A DNA stretch of 64,000 nt from Moniliella sp. 'wahieum' (GCA_003971905.1 RSEE01000090.1:124001-188000); one strand, 5' to 3'; shown: positions 32,281 to 46,187, numbered from the stretch's first letter. Notes: generated by a model not told the origin, from the sequence alone. Translations and numbers: made by a program.

Positions 32281-35200
32281 CACGGAAAGTCGGAGGCAGG
32301 TTAGACGAAAAGGGGTGGAGAACAGCGAAAAGGTTGGGAGGTGTTGGCTGAGAGAAAGAGGGGATGTGGGAGGGGGGCTGGCGAGGGGCGACGGCGGGCC
32401 TAGAGTGACAGAGAGGGAGGAAAGGTGGGTGGGGGGTATAAAGAGGGGATGCGGGGCGAAGGGAGGGGGGCTCTTTTATTGAAGGGCACAGGCATGCATA
32501 CCCCCCCCCCCCACACTGCTGGCCCATATGTGATCATGCATCAGAAGGCACAGGGATGGCCAGCTTGAGGATACTATGACCATCATGCATCAAGCTTCAA
32601 GGGCCATATACTGCCTCCAAGCGATCGCTTGTGCCCTGGTGCTCTCGCAACTGCGTTGGGAGCATAATGCATGATGTGGGGGATGGACATAACGATGTGC
32701 ATGATGTGTGACATGTGAAGCTTGAAGAGGTTGAAGGGTGTGCCTCGCAAAACGATAGCCAAGAGTTTTTGTTGGACAACTGAGACTCGCAGTGGGGCGA
32801 GTGTGGAGAAAGGCTTGCTCGTTTGCGACATGTATGCACCTGCAGGCACAGTGTTGCGCGATTAATATTCGTATTAGGATGGTGCGGTCACTATACCCAC
32901 CCGTCCGCAATAATAGTGACTTGGAGTGACCAGTGACTAGTGAATTAGTGACGAGAGGGTAGTGTGGCACCGATGGCCTAAGCTCGGCTCCCTCCCTCAG
33001 GTGTCTTCCGTCAAATATTGCTTCCTGGAGGGCACGAATATCTTCTCGCCTCTCTGTAGCTCATTCATCATGCATCATGCATCATGTGCAAAGCCTTACA
33101 CCATCAACTGCCTACTCCCGGGTCTTTTATCGAAGCACAGTGGGCGGGCGGCCACGTCCCCGGTTCAGTATCTTAGTCCGTACTCAGTCTGAGGAGCGCG
33201 AGAGGCTGTCAGTCACTATTATTAGACAGTAGCCACTAGCCGGTATAGTCACTGACGGCACTGACGATCGTCACGCTCTGGCCCACACAGCCGACCGAGA
33301 AAGGAGGCGCGAGCGCGGCAGGGGAGAGAGCTGTGTGACATGTGAAGCATGAAGCTAGCTTGAAGAGCGATTGTCGATTGCAGCAGACCAACGGTGGGAC
33401 ACGGCGGGGAGATGCCGAATTGGATACGGCCTACATGGGTTGCATCAGTACACGGAGTACTGAGTACTGAGATTTGATGGAGTGTAGCCTGAGGCTCCTG
33501 AGGACTGAGGGCCTGAGCATGGTCATCACCGGAGATTTAGGGCATAATTGCCATCGCACAGCTCCCACAGGTTTTGTGCCTTTCCTCGTACGCGATCGGC
33601 TTGGGAGCAGAGGTGGGGATATCTGGGCTAGGATCGCTGAGATCTTCCGATATCTGAGATGGATGAGAACTACGTATCTCACTGGATGTAACACGGACCA
33701 GACGAGGTACAACACCCAGGACACGGTGGCGGGGCCAGGGTTTTACCCCCACACCCCACAAGTCTCAGCGGATCAACGCACGCTTCGGGCGACGGGACTA
33801 TGCCCGGGTATAAGTTCACCCGGTCGGTCTCGCCCTCGGCTTCTTTGAGGAGTTTAGGCCGCCTGTGGCCTGGTGCTCTGAGGGCGGGCGGACCCCAACG
33901 TCTCAACAGACAAAAGATGCACTGCCCTCCTGCCCTCGAGCAGCATCAGCGCACGTCCACTGGTTACGCCCGGTTACGTGCCATGCATCGTGCATAGTTG
34001 CCTGCAACACGCACCCCGCATTTGTGTGTGTGTGACGCGTGTGACGCGTGACGCGGGGCGTGTGGGGAAGGCGAGGCTGGCGAGGCCCCTACGAAGGGAG
34101 GTACTGGGTCGATGCGTGATGCATGATGCATGTCCTCTTCCAACGGCCCCGTTCCACCTAAGCATTTTGGCCCGCCATGCACCGGCCGCCCGAACCACCC
34201 AAGACCAAGACATACTTCAATGCGTTCTGCGCGCCGGGTCGAGGGCCGAGGCCGAGGCCAGTGTGGAGGTGCCGAGGGCGATAGGAAGGTCGAGGCCAGA
34301 CCCCGCCTACGGGCATGGCTAGTTCCTCGGGATATCCCGGGCGTCATCGATGCGTCATCGACCTCATCGACCACATAAATCATCGATTTTCGTCGTGAAC
34401 GGCCACCCGGACACGGCGCCCCGCCATGCGACTGCCATGCATCTCATCGACATCCCATCTCTCAGGGACACAAAACATGATCGATGATCGATGATCAGCG
34501 ATCGATCAGCGTCACGCGTCACGCGTCAGCGCTAGTAACTGGCAACTCGCACCCGGCGCTTAACGCCGCCGCCGGCTCTGAGCTGTCGCAAGCGCGGGGG
34601 GAGGAACGAATGAGACCGCGCTCCGGCAGGTTTGCCGCCGCGAGCCAAGTGGACCAAAGTGCGGGGGGCGATATGGACATGGTGGGACAGCTGGGGGGGG
34701 ATGTAGAGCCACAAGAAGAGTATGGACCCCACGGCGCGTGGCGACTCTGGCAGACCACACTGAGATGGCGCCTACTTGGATGGACATGCAGGCACGATGG
34801 CACGAACGCCATGGGGCGCGTGTTGGCTGAAATACGAACGCAAAGCAAGCGCGAGAACGCCACTGCACAACGAGCTGTGCTCGACCAACACCTCAGGTCC
34901 TCATCGATCTTCAGGCTCAGGCCTCGGCCCCACTAGCCACTAGTCACTAGCACTGGCCTCTTCACTTGCTTCGCTAGCTTCGCACTGAATGTACTGAACC
35001 TTGAAAAGATCTCAAAAAGCTACATAGTCGCACCCTATGCATTTTCGGCCAACACGACGGATATGTGGGCTCTGTAATTCGGCTCGATTGCATTTTGAGC
35101 GGTTCATCTCTCCTGTCGACTCCCCCACCGGTCACCGGCCTCGAGGATGACCGGCTCACGGTGAGGCCCCCAGGGATCCCTGGCGACCCACAGCGCCACA

Positions 35201-36941
35201 TTGCGTACAAAACTCCCACACCTGTTGTGCCTCCGGGGGTTCCGATCCCACCGGCTCGCCGGCGGCGGCGCCGACTGCCTCGCCCGTCATCCGGGGGATC
35301 ACAGTCACATGCATGTCACACGCCATCGACATCGGGCTCACCAGTCCTAGTCACCGGCCTCAGGGGCCTCACTTGTCGCCCAACAGCTTTTAGGTTCATG
35401 CGTCACGTTCCCACATCTCACATGCATCACAGGCCCTCTTCCAGCTCTTCCTGCCCCAAAGCCTAACCCTCAGATCTCAGAACCACGAGACGGGGGGGCG
35501 AATCGCGGGGGGGGGCGAATCGCGGGGGAGCCATCTCTAAGACCAAAGTTATCACACCCTCAGAGGCCTCGTTAATCATTATCATATCGCCGACGATGGT
35601 CAGTGCCTCAGGCCTGAGCTTCAGGCCTCTCAGGGATCTCAGGCCTTGACAATGGGTGAATGACGACCTCTTCCGACGGATATAGGCCGATGCACCAAAA
35701 ACAACGTCATTATGATGAGTGGGGGGTCGCGGCAGTGCAGTCGCGGCAACACACCAACGCATCTATATCTTGGACCATGTATGTCGATGAGATTGAGAGC
35801 CGACGGGAACTGCCAACTCCAGTGGAGTGGTGAGCCTCACCGGTCACCAGCCTGAGTTCTCTGACAGCTGATGTCAGAAGTTCAACAGCCTTACTCTCTC
35901 TGTGGTGTGGGGGACACGTAACGCGAAAGGGTTCTTGTAGTCCCCGCCGAGATGAGAAGAGGATAGGGGAATCAAAAAAATACGTTGATGATCGATGACG
36001 AAAGATGAGAGCGAGATCGAGGATTATCACTAAACCCGCATATCAAACTAAAGAAGAAGTACATATCTCTTCTATGCCTCTGAATTGACCAATAAAAACT
36101 TGCCTCCACCTCTTCTCCATCTCTTTGGGGTAATCGGAAAACAAGAAACCTGTGTGTTATATACTGAAAGCCCCGCTGTACTATCTGTCGACCTGAGTGG
36201 GTTGAAGGGAGAGCATCGCAGTGCCGTCGTGTCCAAAATGGCATTTTACGCGTCTCGATGACACGCACAATGCGGCATGGGGCATGGGGGAGGGGCTAGG
36301 CGACTATAGTACAGTATAGTGACCTAGTGATTAGTCAAAAGTCAAAAGACTGGGAGAGCCGGGCCAAAGCATATGCACAGTCTCTAGTCTCTGTCACTAG
36401 TCACTTGACTAGTCGGGCCCATTATAGTCAGGTATTGTCCTCCCTTTTATCTTAGCAATACCAGAGTGCTGCGGTTTTTCGCTTTCTGCCGACTGATACC
36501 GAGCATATTGCCCTTCTGAAATGCCGTTATACATAGACGGCTTTACCACAATTACCGTAAACGCGTAAGGCTAAGGTTGCCCTAACTCCGCCTATGAGAT
36601 AGGGCCCCTCTGAGCAAAACCTTGGCGTTCGGTCTTGTCTATACTACCCCCTGAATTCAGATTACGAATCTGACGATCTGATCCTTCTTCTCAAAACTGA
36701 GTTCGACCAATAAGTACTGAGTAATGATTACCTATAATAAACTCCTGCTCGGTACGGATTCCGTCCCACCATAGCAACCTGCCCACTCTTCCCATGCGGG
36801 TCAATAAACCCTAAGGATAGATGCAGCGTTCCTACGATCAACGAAAGCAACTGAAGCACCGCCTCCCCCTATGCATCTTTACCTCAATCTATATCTCTAC
36901 TAAGTACTACAAGCACAAACAAGACAAAACGGACGTTAACA
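32281..36941. other. 4.7 kb gene-free island of short dispersed repeats
   Basis: No gene is recognisable. The stretch begins with the promoter side of the transporter (CT- and GA-rich up to about 32500, with a run of 12 C at 32501-32512). It then consists of recurring short words: GTGACATGTGA (32708, 33335), CATCATGC tracts (33066-33085, 34113), TCACTAGT/AGTCACTAG words (32918-32945, 34936, 36300-36420), GCTTGAAG words, and GATC-rich tracts near 34480. It may be a decayed transposon cluster, a heterochromatic block or a regulatory region; no terminal repeats or coding remnants support the first. Confidence 0.5.
33066..33085. repeat. CATCATG heptamer tract (second copy)
   Basis: Exact 20-base match to 17431-17450 and to the reverse complement of 3086-3105. 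Confidence 0.85.
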
Positions 36942-39916
36942 TCACACCAAGCAAAAGTATACATTGGATAAATCAAGATCCACACACGCCTCGCCGGTCA
37001 CCCCTGACCGGCCCAGCAGCTGCAATTCCACTGCCCCAATACATGCGTTACACATGGGGTACTCCGGGTTGGTCAAATTGACCAGGAACGGGTCGGCGAG
37101 GATCTGGTCGACGGGAATGCCCGTGGAGGAATCGGCAAACTGCAAGAGACTCGCGACGTTTGTCGCGCCCCAGACGGCGTCCGGGGGCCAATCGGTAGGC
37201 CAGTCGGTAGGAACCGGTCGAAGAGGGAAAGAAGAAGGCAGTGGTAAGTCCAACCGGGGTTCATCGGACGTGGGAGGAACGGGTGGAGCCGAGGTGAGAA
37301 CCAATGGGGACGAAGAGGTGGTAGCAGTTGGATCGAGGGTAGACACGTCGACCGTAGAGGGAGCAGTAGATTCGAGCGCTTGGGCGCGAGGCACGGAGCG
37401 AAGTGCAGGAGGTAAGATACTAGAAGGGGACGAGCCTCGGCGGATGGATCGACGGTGCCCGATAAGGTCGGTGGTGTAGGCTTGCATGTACGAGTCCACA
37501 GCGCGTGCTCCATCGCCCTGTTGTTGTCCGTTCCGGTTCAGGGCCAGAACGAGCAGCCGTTCCAGTCGTTCACCGGTAAAATGCTGCATTCCCATGGGAC
37601 CCGGCACACCATTGGAACCTGGAGCAGTCGCGACCCAGTGCGAGGGGAAGTCCGAGTTGTTCACCCACGGCACGTCGATCGTCTCGGACCGGCCGCGACG
37701 CCAGGAAGAGTCATCGAGGCACTCGATCGCCAGTGCTACCTCTTCATCGAGGGAGTGCGTTCCGAATGCGCCGCCTGGGTAGATGGGCGGAGGAGGAGGA
37801 GGTGGGAGGAGAAGGTCAAAGATGAGCAGAAGACCGGCGTTGAAAAGGCTGTGTCGCAAAGACCATTGACGATGGAGAATAATGTCCTTCGTCGAAGCGC
37901 GTTGGACAGCACGAAATGAGCACACTTTGTTCCATGGCGGAAGTAATGGACAAGGCTTGACCCGAATCTGGCTGGGCCAAGTCCTGGTACCGCCCAGCAC
38001 ATAAGGCATGTGCAGCGACAGAAGAATCGCGCGTAATGGGAGCGTGATCGCAACTGCTTGCATCAACAGCCAGGGGAAGCGCTTCACTTTAGCATGCACC
38101 TCCGGTTCTCGATCTTGTTTCTTGCATTCGCCCACCTTAGCTCGGGAGGGCGTTGGGAGAGTTGCTGCTGCAAGCACCGGTCGTGCTCCACCTTGTCGTA
38201 CCCCACATTCACCCGTTGTGAGGCATCGTGCACGCCCAAGTCACACAGCTTGCGCGCCTCGTCGGCCAACTGGATCTGCCACTTCCACACCCACATGGCT
38301 GCATGGGCGTCCACGCCTCCACATGTGCTCCGAGCGGTCGGAGCTTCTTTGGTTTCCTGCGCCGTATCCGCTTCCTGTTCTTCGTCCGCTTCTTGCAACT
38401 CATCCGCTTCCTCGGTATCATCCGCCCTTGACCCGCATCCTCGGGTGCCGCGCCTCGCTTAGATCAGGAGAGAACTTGCGTTTCTGGCCCGCAGTCTTGG
38501 CCGCCTGGGCATAGCCTTCAATTAAATCGTCCATCGACAGGTCCCACTCGGTCGAGAGGTTTGCGGGAATATGGTATAGCAGCCCATGTAAGGAGCCGCA
38601 CGCCAGTCGGTACACACCAACGCCAGCCAACATCCCGCCTTTTCGTACTCATGCAGCGTGCGCGGCCGTTCGCTTATCTTGCCCATCTTGTCCAGTCCAG
38701 CTTGGCGGGCCCAGCGGATGGCTACGTCCAACACTTCACTGCATCCGGGCGGCGGGGCGCCACACGAGGCTGCCAAGGCAATTGCCACACCCGCCTGAAT
38801 ACGCAGCAAGGCAGCGGGGCAGCCCGCATGGGGCAAAGCGTTTTTCACCCAACGCGGCGCTCGGCGGAGACATTCGCGCGCAAGCGTGTTGAGTTCGCAC
38901 GCTTTGCGTGCCACAAACGACGCATCGTCCACCACCCCCAGATGAGCAGCCGGGTGGGCTGGGCCAAGCGGAAGACGGCAGAGCATGCAGCACACAGCCA
39001 CGCTAGCATGGGCAAGGTCATGCCGGTCAAATTGCCCACCTGCACCGGCTCTTCTCCCAAGGGGAGAAGGTACAGGTCGCGTGTGCGTTGCAGCATCAGG
39101 TGCGGGTCATACGAGGGCGCAGCGACAGATTTGGACCAGTACAGTTCCAGCACGGTCCATCTGCACCAGCCGGGGGGGCAGCAGCCTGCGTGCCCGACAG
39201 GCAAGTTCGGATGTAGGCTGGGTCATGTTACGGGCGCAATGGTGCTGGTGGGTCCCGGTTGACCCCAGGGGGGTGGTGCGTGTCGGAGCCAACGGAAGCA
39301 GCGCTGCGATCGCCGCGGGAGGAAGGCGAGGGCGCAGCAGGGGAGTCGGATGGCAGGGATGGGGGCGGATGGGAGACTGGGGCAAGGTAGGGGGCAGGGG
39401 CAAAGGTGGAGGCGGGGACGGGAGGGGAGGCGGGGAAAGGGCCGATGGGATGCGGCTCGTGGGGGGTCGTCGGGGGGGCGGGGCGGTGCGACGGCGCACA
39501 TGGGGTGCATGGAGGACAGGGATGCCGTTGGGGTGCACTGGCTGGGTGAGCGGCCATGGGCGCGGCAGGTGGCACAGATGGGGACGTCGCGTCGCACCTG
39601 GCGGGGGGGGGGTGGGGGTAGGAGAGGGAGGGGCAGGCGAGGTCAGCGAGCAGGGAGGAGAGGGGGGAAAAGGGGGAGGGGGCACGCACTTGAGCTTGCT
39701 GGCACGGCACGTGTCGCAGCTGAGTTGGGGCGCAGGCGCTTTGCTGGGCGGGGAGGAAGAGGAGGGGGAGGGGCTGCGGCAGGAGCAGAGCGGAGGCAGA
39801 CGCATGACGGAGAGCGGACGCGGTGGCGGTGGCGGTGGAAGTGGCGGTGGAAGGGAAGTGGCGGGTGGAAGTGGAAGTGGCGGTGGCGGTGAGATGAGAG
39901 TGCTGCTCGTGTGCAT
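36942..39916 (-). CDS. Zn2Cys6 transcription factor with fungal middle homology region
   Basis: The zinc cluster is CDTCRASKLKC, an intron, then VRRDVPICATCRAHGRSPSQ followed by C; spacing is C-2-C-6-C-7-C-2-C-9-C, the last gap being one longer than usual. The intron (GTGCCC to CGCCAG, about 39602-39689) is needed to join the two halves. Downstream are parts of a fungal-specific transcription-factor domain: YDPHLMLQRTRDLYLLPLGE, ILDVAIRWARQAGLDK-like text (LDVAIRWARQAGLDKMGKIS), WLALVCTDW, then an acidic Glu/Asp-rich insert, the hydrophobic AKVKRFPWLLMQAVAITLPL, and a Ser/Thr/Pro-rich tail. The last 400 residues (36942-38177) form one clean frame. At least five shifts occur between 38080 and 39610. 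Possible starts are Met at 39916 or 39805; the N-terminus is a Pro-rich run partly encoded by a GGTGGC/GGAAGT microsatellite (39820-39895). Target genes are unknown. Confidence 0.75.
37787..37806. repeat. GGAGGA microsatellite
   Basis: A GGAGGA/GGTGGG tract inside the Zn2Cys6 gene, giving a run of prolines on the coding strand. Confidence 0.6.
39820..39895. repeat. GGTGGC/GGAAGT tract
   Basis: Alternating GGTGGC and GGAAGTGGC units in the N-terminal part of the Zn2Cys6 gene; the coding strand gives Pro/Leu/Thr runs. Confidence 0.75.
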
Positions 39917-40151
39917 GCAAGCCAGGGCACTTGGTAATCTGATCAGCGATCGATCGATCGCCTCGTCCCAGCGCAAGCTCGCAAGGCTCAGCACACGCTG
40001 CTCCGCGGCGGGAGCATGGCCGAGTGGCCACCGGCCATTCCGGCTCTTGGCCGGTCGTACCGCATAACCAACCGTCAACCCTGCTACTGGGCAGGGTGCA
40101 CGTGACCACCATCCCCACCCAAGTAACAGACCCACGTCCGTCACGCGTCAC

Positions 40152-40223
40152 GGGCGGATAGCTCAGGGGTAGAGCGCTTGCTTAGCATGCATGAGGTCCG
40201 GGGTTCAATTCCCTGTTCGTCCA
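40152..40223 (+). tRNA. tRNA-Ala (anticodon AGC), no intron
   Basis: A 72-nt cloverleaf: acceptor GGGCGGA pairs with TTCGTCC (two G-U pairs), discriminator A, D-loop TAGCTCAGGGGTAGAGC, anticodon loop TTAGCAT with anticodon AGC, and T-arm CGGGG-TTCAATT-CCCTG. The internal promoter boxes are present as TAGCTCAGGGG (A box) and GGTTCAATTCC (B box). A T run follows at about 40234. The second pair of the anticodon stem is a U-U mismatch. Confidence 0.96.
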
Positions 40224-40940
40224 TCCTTACGATTCTTTTTCCATTTTGCCATCCAACTGCCGTCCAAACTTGCACAACCCTTCACGCAATACATACCTTC
40301 AGCCTATCATCGCCAACCTTCAAAGCAGGCTGGGGATCAGAGGGAGAGAGCTGTGAAAAGCGCCGCCTCTGGCTGTGGTTCCGACCTCGAAAAGAAGTGA
40401 AAACGACCCAGAATGTGCTCAGTGGCTATGCCAACTCATCAGGCCAGTGTGTGCTTTTTACATGCCTATCTTCTGTGCCTCTCGAACGGGCTCTCTGCCA
40501 CTGTTTCGCGCTAATAACCGTGGGGGATGCTTGTCTTCCAAACGCTATCCATAATCATTGAATGATGAGAAGAGCACTGCAGCTATCTCATATTCGTCCC
40601 AAAAGCATATCGCAGTGGTGTCACAAAAGTCCTACGGACCATGCACCAAAGTGAAGTGAGAGAGTAAAGGAAGGAAAACCCACGAGAAGGGGTGTATAGA
40701 CGCCAGGAACTGGCGATATCAAAGTAGGCCCTCTCGCGCATGGCATAACCAACAAACAAACGTAACAATAGGAGAGAAGGGGGAGGGGGAGGGGGGTGAG
40801 ATCGAGAGACAAAAAGGTGATTTCTGGGGTGGGGGCCGGGATGTTTTTCCTTGTAGTGGGTTCATACAGGTGTGATAAGCCCCGTACAACACCAATCTCG
40901 AGTGCAATTGAGTGTCATGTGGGGAGACAAAATAAGAGGA
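40224..40940. other. Intergenic, 3' region of the ZIP transporter
   Basis: Contains the pol III T run after the tRNA and the downstream region of the minus-strand transporter. A purine-rich tract (about 40770-40800) is present. No gene seen. Confidence 0.4.
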
Positions 40941-42132
40941 TTAGGCCCACTTTGCCAGCAATGCCATCAACCCTGCACCTAGGAAGACGTAAAAGATGTC
41001 GAGGGTGAGGAGCCAGATGGGCGCCTTGCGCATCTTGTCATTGAAAACAAAGTCGTGGGCAATCAGCTCGACAAAGGCTGTGTAGCACAAAATGCCAGCC
41101 GAGATGGAATCAAGGGTACCTTCAACGTAGTTGGCCGTGGCACTGTTGGCATTGTACGTGTGCCGGATGCCCAATCCGATTGCCTCGCCAATGGGGGTGA
41201 CGCAAGGGTAGGCCAATGCGCCTAAGAAGGGCAGCCAGGAACCCTTCTCGAGTGGCAAAAAGGCCAGACGGACTCCTAGTCCCAGTCCCTCGAACATCTG
41301 GTGAAAGATGATGACTATAAAGAGCGTGATAAAGTCGCTCTGGGAACTGGAGGAGCCAAGTGTAAGACCAATAATGACCGAATGAAAGATGACACCAAAC
41401 TCAAGGATAGCCACACCAATGATCTGCGACGCACCGTTGCCTGACTGTGCATCCAGTTGCTCCGAGTCGGCATCCGCAATCCAGTTCTCCTCGTCTGAGA
41501 GCTTATCTCTCTTCACCGATGTATCGGAAGGCGGTTCCACAGGTGAGGACTGGTACTCTCCCGCGGGAGTAAGGGGGAGTTGATGTGCTCGGCGGCATGG
41601 TGGTGTCCACCCTGGTGGGGATCGTAAGCCAGCTTGTTGGCCAGTTTCGCGCCCCAGCGGAAGGCAAGCATCTCGATGAGAAAGATGAGGCTAGTATGCG
41701 GTAAAGAAACATAACAGTCATGGCGGGTTAATAGCAACCCTCTCAAGAACACAGTACCACTGCGATAATAGACAGAGAGGAATGGGACGAGGGCGAGGAT
41801 GATGGAGGAGAACATACAGGGCTGAGAAGAGGCAGAAGAAGAACGCGAATGGATAACCTTGGAAGGTCGAGTTCAGGCAGGGGGAGCCAAGTTCCTCAGA
41901 AGCAGGTTGGAGTAAGTGCATAAAGGCGGTGGCCAAGATGACACCGAGCCAAAGTAGCGACAAATGTCGTAGGCCCAGACGGGGATGTTGACCTGGGGGA
42001 CGCGCTTGGTGACGACCGGGAACATGGTCGCGAAGAGGGAGTGGCGAGGATGATAAAAATAGATCCGATTCGGAGACCGATCCCGCCTTGGTAAGGCGGG
42101 TCTTGGCTGCAAGCATCAGAAGCGTCAGACAT
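40941..42132 (-). CDS. ZIP-family zinc (iron) transporter
   Basis: This is a Zrt1/Zrt2-like plasma-membrane metal importer. Helix IV carries HSVIIGLTLG and helix V HQMFEGLGLG, the metal-path motifs of the family. The loop between helices III and IV contains HQGGHHHAAEH, a histidine-rich metal-binding segment. The N-terminus MSDASDACSQDPPYQGGIGL leads into IGSIFIIL, and helix II is FGSGVILATAFMHLLQPASE. An intron at 41691-41817 (GTATGT to ACTAG, branch CTATTAAC) lies after FCLFSAL. One base is missing near 42040, one near 41950 and one near 41575. The C-terminus is FYVFLGAGLMALLAKWA. I did not find an ACCTTNAAGGT-type zinc-response site upstream. Confidence 0.93.
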
Positions 42133-44170
42133 GGCGTGGGTGTGTTGGAGAGGAAAGTGGGTGGTGGAAAAGGTCGGAGAAAGCTGATCGAAGCAAGCAA
42201 GAAAAAGAGAGAAAGGGCTGATTATATGGCAACTCTCTCTCTTTCTAGTTCAGCGTGTGCAGAAGAGAGACAACCGTGACGGTGCATGTTGGACATGGAG
42301 GTCACTGTATCCGCAGAGAAAGGGTGCAGAGCCATCCTGAGGCCTGAAGGCCAAAGTCAAATGACTTGTCAGGAACCACCACTCACGGCGAGCACCCACA
42401 GTGGAGCAACAGGGGGACGAGCAGGAGTTGTTAGCAAAATCCGCGGGCAAACATTGAAAAACAGAAGGTACTTCAGGACAGTCTGGTAGCGCCACCCTGG
42501 TAGCCGCCACCCTGTGCGTGGTAGCCGCGAGAAGGCTCAAACATGCGAGGGCCGTAGTGGACAGACGATTGTACACTTCAGGTTGCCACAAGGAGTAGCA
42601 ATGGTATAACAACTAGAAGCCTACTGTGCTGGTGACTAATTAGTAGTTCTGTCACGTGTTGGCCAAATGGTTATCCCTTCCTCAAAGGTACCGCGAACCC
42701 GCGTTTCACGGCCATTTGCTGTGGGGACCTTCCTGGGCAGGCCGAATGGTTATACTCGCTGGCACTGTATGGGCAACCCTCATTGGGGGCACAGCTGAGA
42801 CAATGTGATTGCTCTGTACCTTTTTCACTGTATGTTGTGATGGGTTCAAAATACGATGGTACTCCCTGTCAGGTACTGATACCTACTTCACGCGGATCAG
42901 ACTGTTGCCTGTTTGATACGAGACAGGGTGGGGAAAAGGGTGGCGGATGAAAAACTTCTTTTGTCGCTTTGCTTTGTTCGCTGCGAGAGTGCAACAATAC
43001 TATGCCATACTACTTTTGCCCACGGGGGTATATCCGACAACAGTAGTAACCGTTTTTCAGAGTTCAAGGGCGGGGGTGGAGGGACACCATCACGCGTACC
43101 TTGACGGCCCTCAGGTCACCCGGTCACGGGGAGATCTCTCTTCGCATCTGCCCACACAGTGTGAAAAAGAAGCAGACAGTGAGTTGATTGAACGGCGTAT
43201 CCTCCTCTAGCAAACCTGTGTGGGTAAAAACCAGCTCTGTATCCGTAGTGCATACACCCTTTGGGCTGTATTTTACTTTTGCCACACATCTAGTAGTAGG
43301 GAGTTCTCCTTATTGAATGTCGCACAATGGACATGCACGATCATGTGGATCCTACTCTGTTCGAGTAGCTCTGGCCCAACGAGGAGGTGTTTGAGTGTAT
43401 ACCCAGGAAAATGGAATTCCTGGGAAGGGGAATCTTACCTACTTCCCAATTATGGGCCTCCTACAGTCCCCACAGGGAAGGCCGGGAAGAAAGGTGCCAT
43501 CAGGTAATACACGCGGACATTTTTTGCCATGCATATCTGACTACTAGTAGTAGGGAGCAGCAATACCGCGGAATTTCCCCTAAGCACCACATCTAATAAG
43601 AACCGAGAATGCGCTTCTCTGCCAGTCTCTTCGCTCATCCACGTATTTCCAGGTTTTTTGTAAGTGGACCCATTGCCTATGATCGTGGCACAGACCAAAC
43701 ATCAAAACCTCTGGAGTATGGACGATCACAGTAGGTTATGAAAAGACCGAGGGGGCACGCGGGACCAGTTAACCCTCATTTTCATTTCCTGCTTGTCGTG
43801 CAATGGAGAAGGCGAGCCAATTAGCTCAAAAATTATATATGCTGGAAACGATGAGGAGGGGAACCCTTTTCGTAGCAGCACATCGTTCGCCCACTGTAAT
43901 ATCCACTACAGCCAGAGCCTCAAGCCGCATCAGGTTGATGGACTGATGCGTGGTGTACTCTCTCTGTCCACTAGATTCTATTCACCACGCCCCTATTACG
44001 TCATGACGGGCAACCAGAAAAACCAATGTTCAAATATACGAGGCCATTTCCGCCCATTCCGCCTACGCGTCTAGCTGACGCGGCGGTGGGGAGGTGAGCC
44101 AGGGCTTTGGTCCCGGTACCATTGTCTCCTCCACCGACCGGACAGCAGCTGTGGCCTGGACTTGTTGACG
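42133..44170. promoter_or_regulatory. 2 kb divergent region between the ZIP transporter and RPN11
   Basis: Upstream of both genes; lower GC than the coding parts, with frequent stop codons in all frames. Single-base runs and GTAGTAGGGAG-like words recur (43290, 43545). No conserved coding signal is seen, so it is treated as promoter and spacer. Confidence 0.4.
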
Positions 44171-45164
<994 letters not shown>

Positions 45165-45395
45165 GCAGATGCATATTTCGATCCCCATGAACTCTTGGAT
45201 GAAGAGGTGCTGGTAACGTCTCTGCCGGCTGGAAGAGAGTGGGATGTTAAATGGGAGGCGAGGGATGGGTAGAGACAAGTATATAGGTAGGTACATATGC
45301 GGAAGACCGTTCCCGCTGCGGGTCCATCTGTAGGGGCTCAAAGAGCGAGGGGGACGGATTCGAGGGCGTGGGCCTATGGCAACTTGGGAGAATGA

Positions 45396-46187
45396 TTAGA
45401 TCTGGCGCCGGACTTCAAAGTGACTTGGAAGGAGGATACGTTAGCTGAGAAAGTTTTGGGTTAACCAGAGAGGGGGCCAGGGGGGACGTACTGTTTGATG
45501 AAAAAGATTGGACACCCACCACGCTGCAGAGCATGACGCCTTGGATCAGGGACCACCAACCGACTCTGCGGCGTGTGCTCTCGGCTGTGCGTTGGTGCAT
45601 CCGATCACGAACAACAAGGTACTCTTGCTCGTCCTTGACTGACCGCATCCCCTCTGCCAACTCGCGCACCTCTTTTTCCAATGGCGACATGAGGCCTTCG
45701 TCGGCAACATACATGACGCCATGCACATTGAAGCTGCCGCACCAAAATACGTCCAAGAGGGAAGTCACACCAGATGGGGGGAAGGGGAAGGGTGTCAGAA
45801 TGAAGCTGGCGGCATTAAGCTCGGGAGGTCCGCAACCACATACCTAACTGTCTTGTCGTGCTCGACATGGCCATGCTCAGGGTCGTGGAAGCAGTACTCG
45901 TATCGCCCGTCGGCATTGGCGGTGAAGGAGTAGGAGCCAGTGTCTTCTTCCAGAGCTGGTAGAGCATGTGCCCTGCGGGTCGGTCACCACACATCCATCG
46001 CCAGGTAGTCGGCGTGTTCGGAGCCGGACTGCCAGGTGAGGGTCATTTGGTCGCCGATGTGCAGGTCCTCAAAGAAGCACTGGCGCTGCATGCCTGGCGG
46101 GTCAAACTCGATCATGTGGGCCGAGGCAGAGAGCAGAAGGGAGGCAACGGCCAGCGCGGCGGCCAGCAGCAGGCGTGTGGAGGCCAT
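45396..46187 (-). CDS. EMP24/GP25L/p24-family cargo receptor
   Basis: p24 proteins are type I membrane proteins that cycle between ER and Golgi in COPI/COPII vesicles and carry cargo such as GPI-anchored proteins. It starts MASTRLLLAAALAVASLLLS (signal peptide), then a GOLD domain with the two conserved cysteines (QRQCFFEDL and YEYCFHDPE), a coiled-coil stretch (SPLEKEVRELAEGMRSVKDE), a membrane span (WWSLIQGVMLCSVVGVQSF) and the tail FFIKHHFEVRRQI with the double Phe and basic residues used for COP binding. Introns lie at 45734-45843 (GTATGT to GGCAG) and 45424-45491 (GTACGT to CCAAG); the last joins the membrane span to the tail. Two or three shifts are needed between 45930 and 45985. The subfamily is not resolved. 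Confidence 0.9.

Noticed and set aside
32281-36941. Intact transposon
   Set aside because: No coding remnants, long terminal repeats or inverted terminal repeats could be found by eye.
40941-42132. Zinc-response element upstream of the ZIP gene
   Set aside because: An ACCTTGGAAGGT-like word near 41860 lies inside the coding region; no ACCTTNAAGGT site was found upstream.
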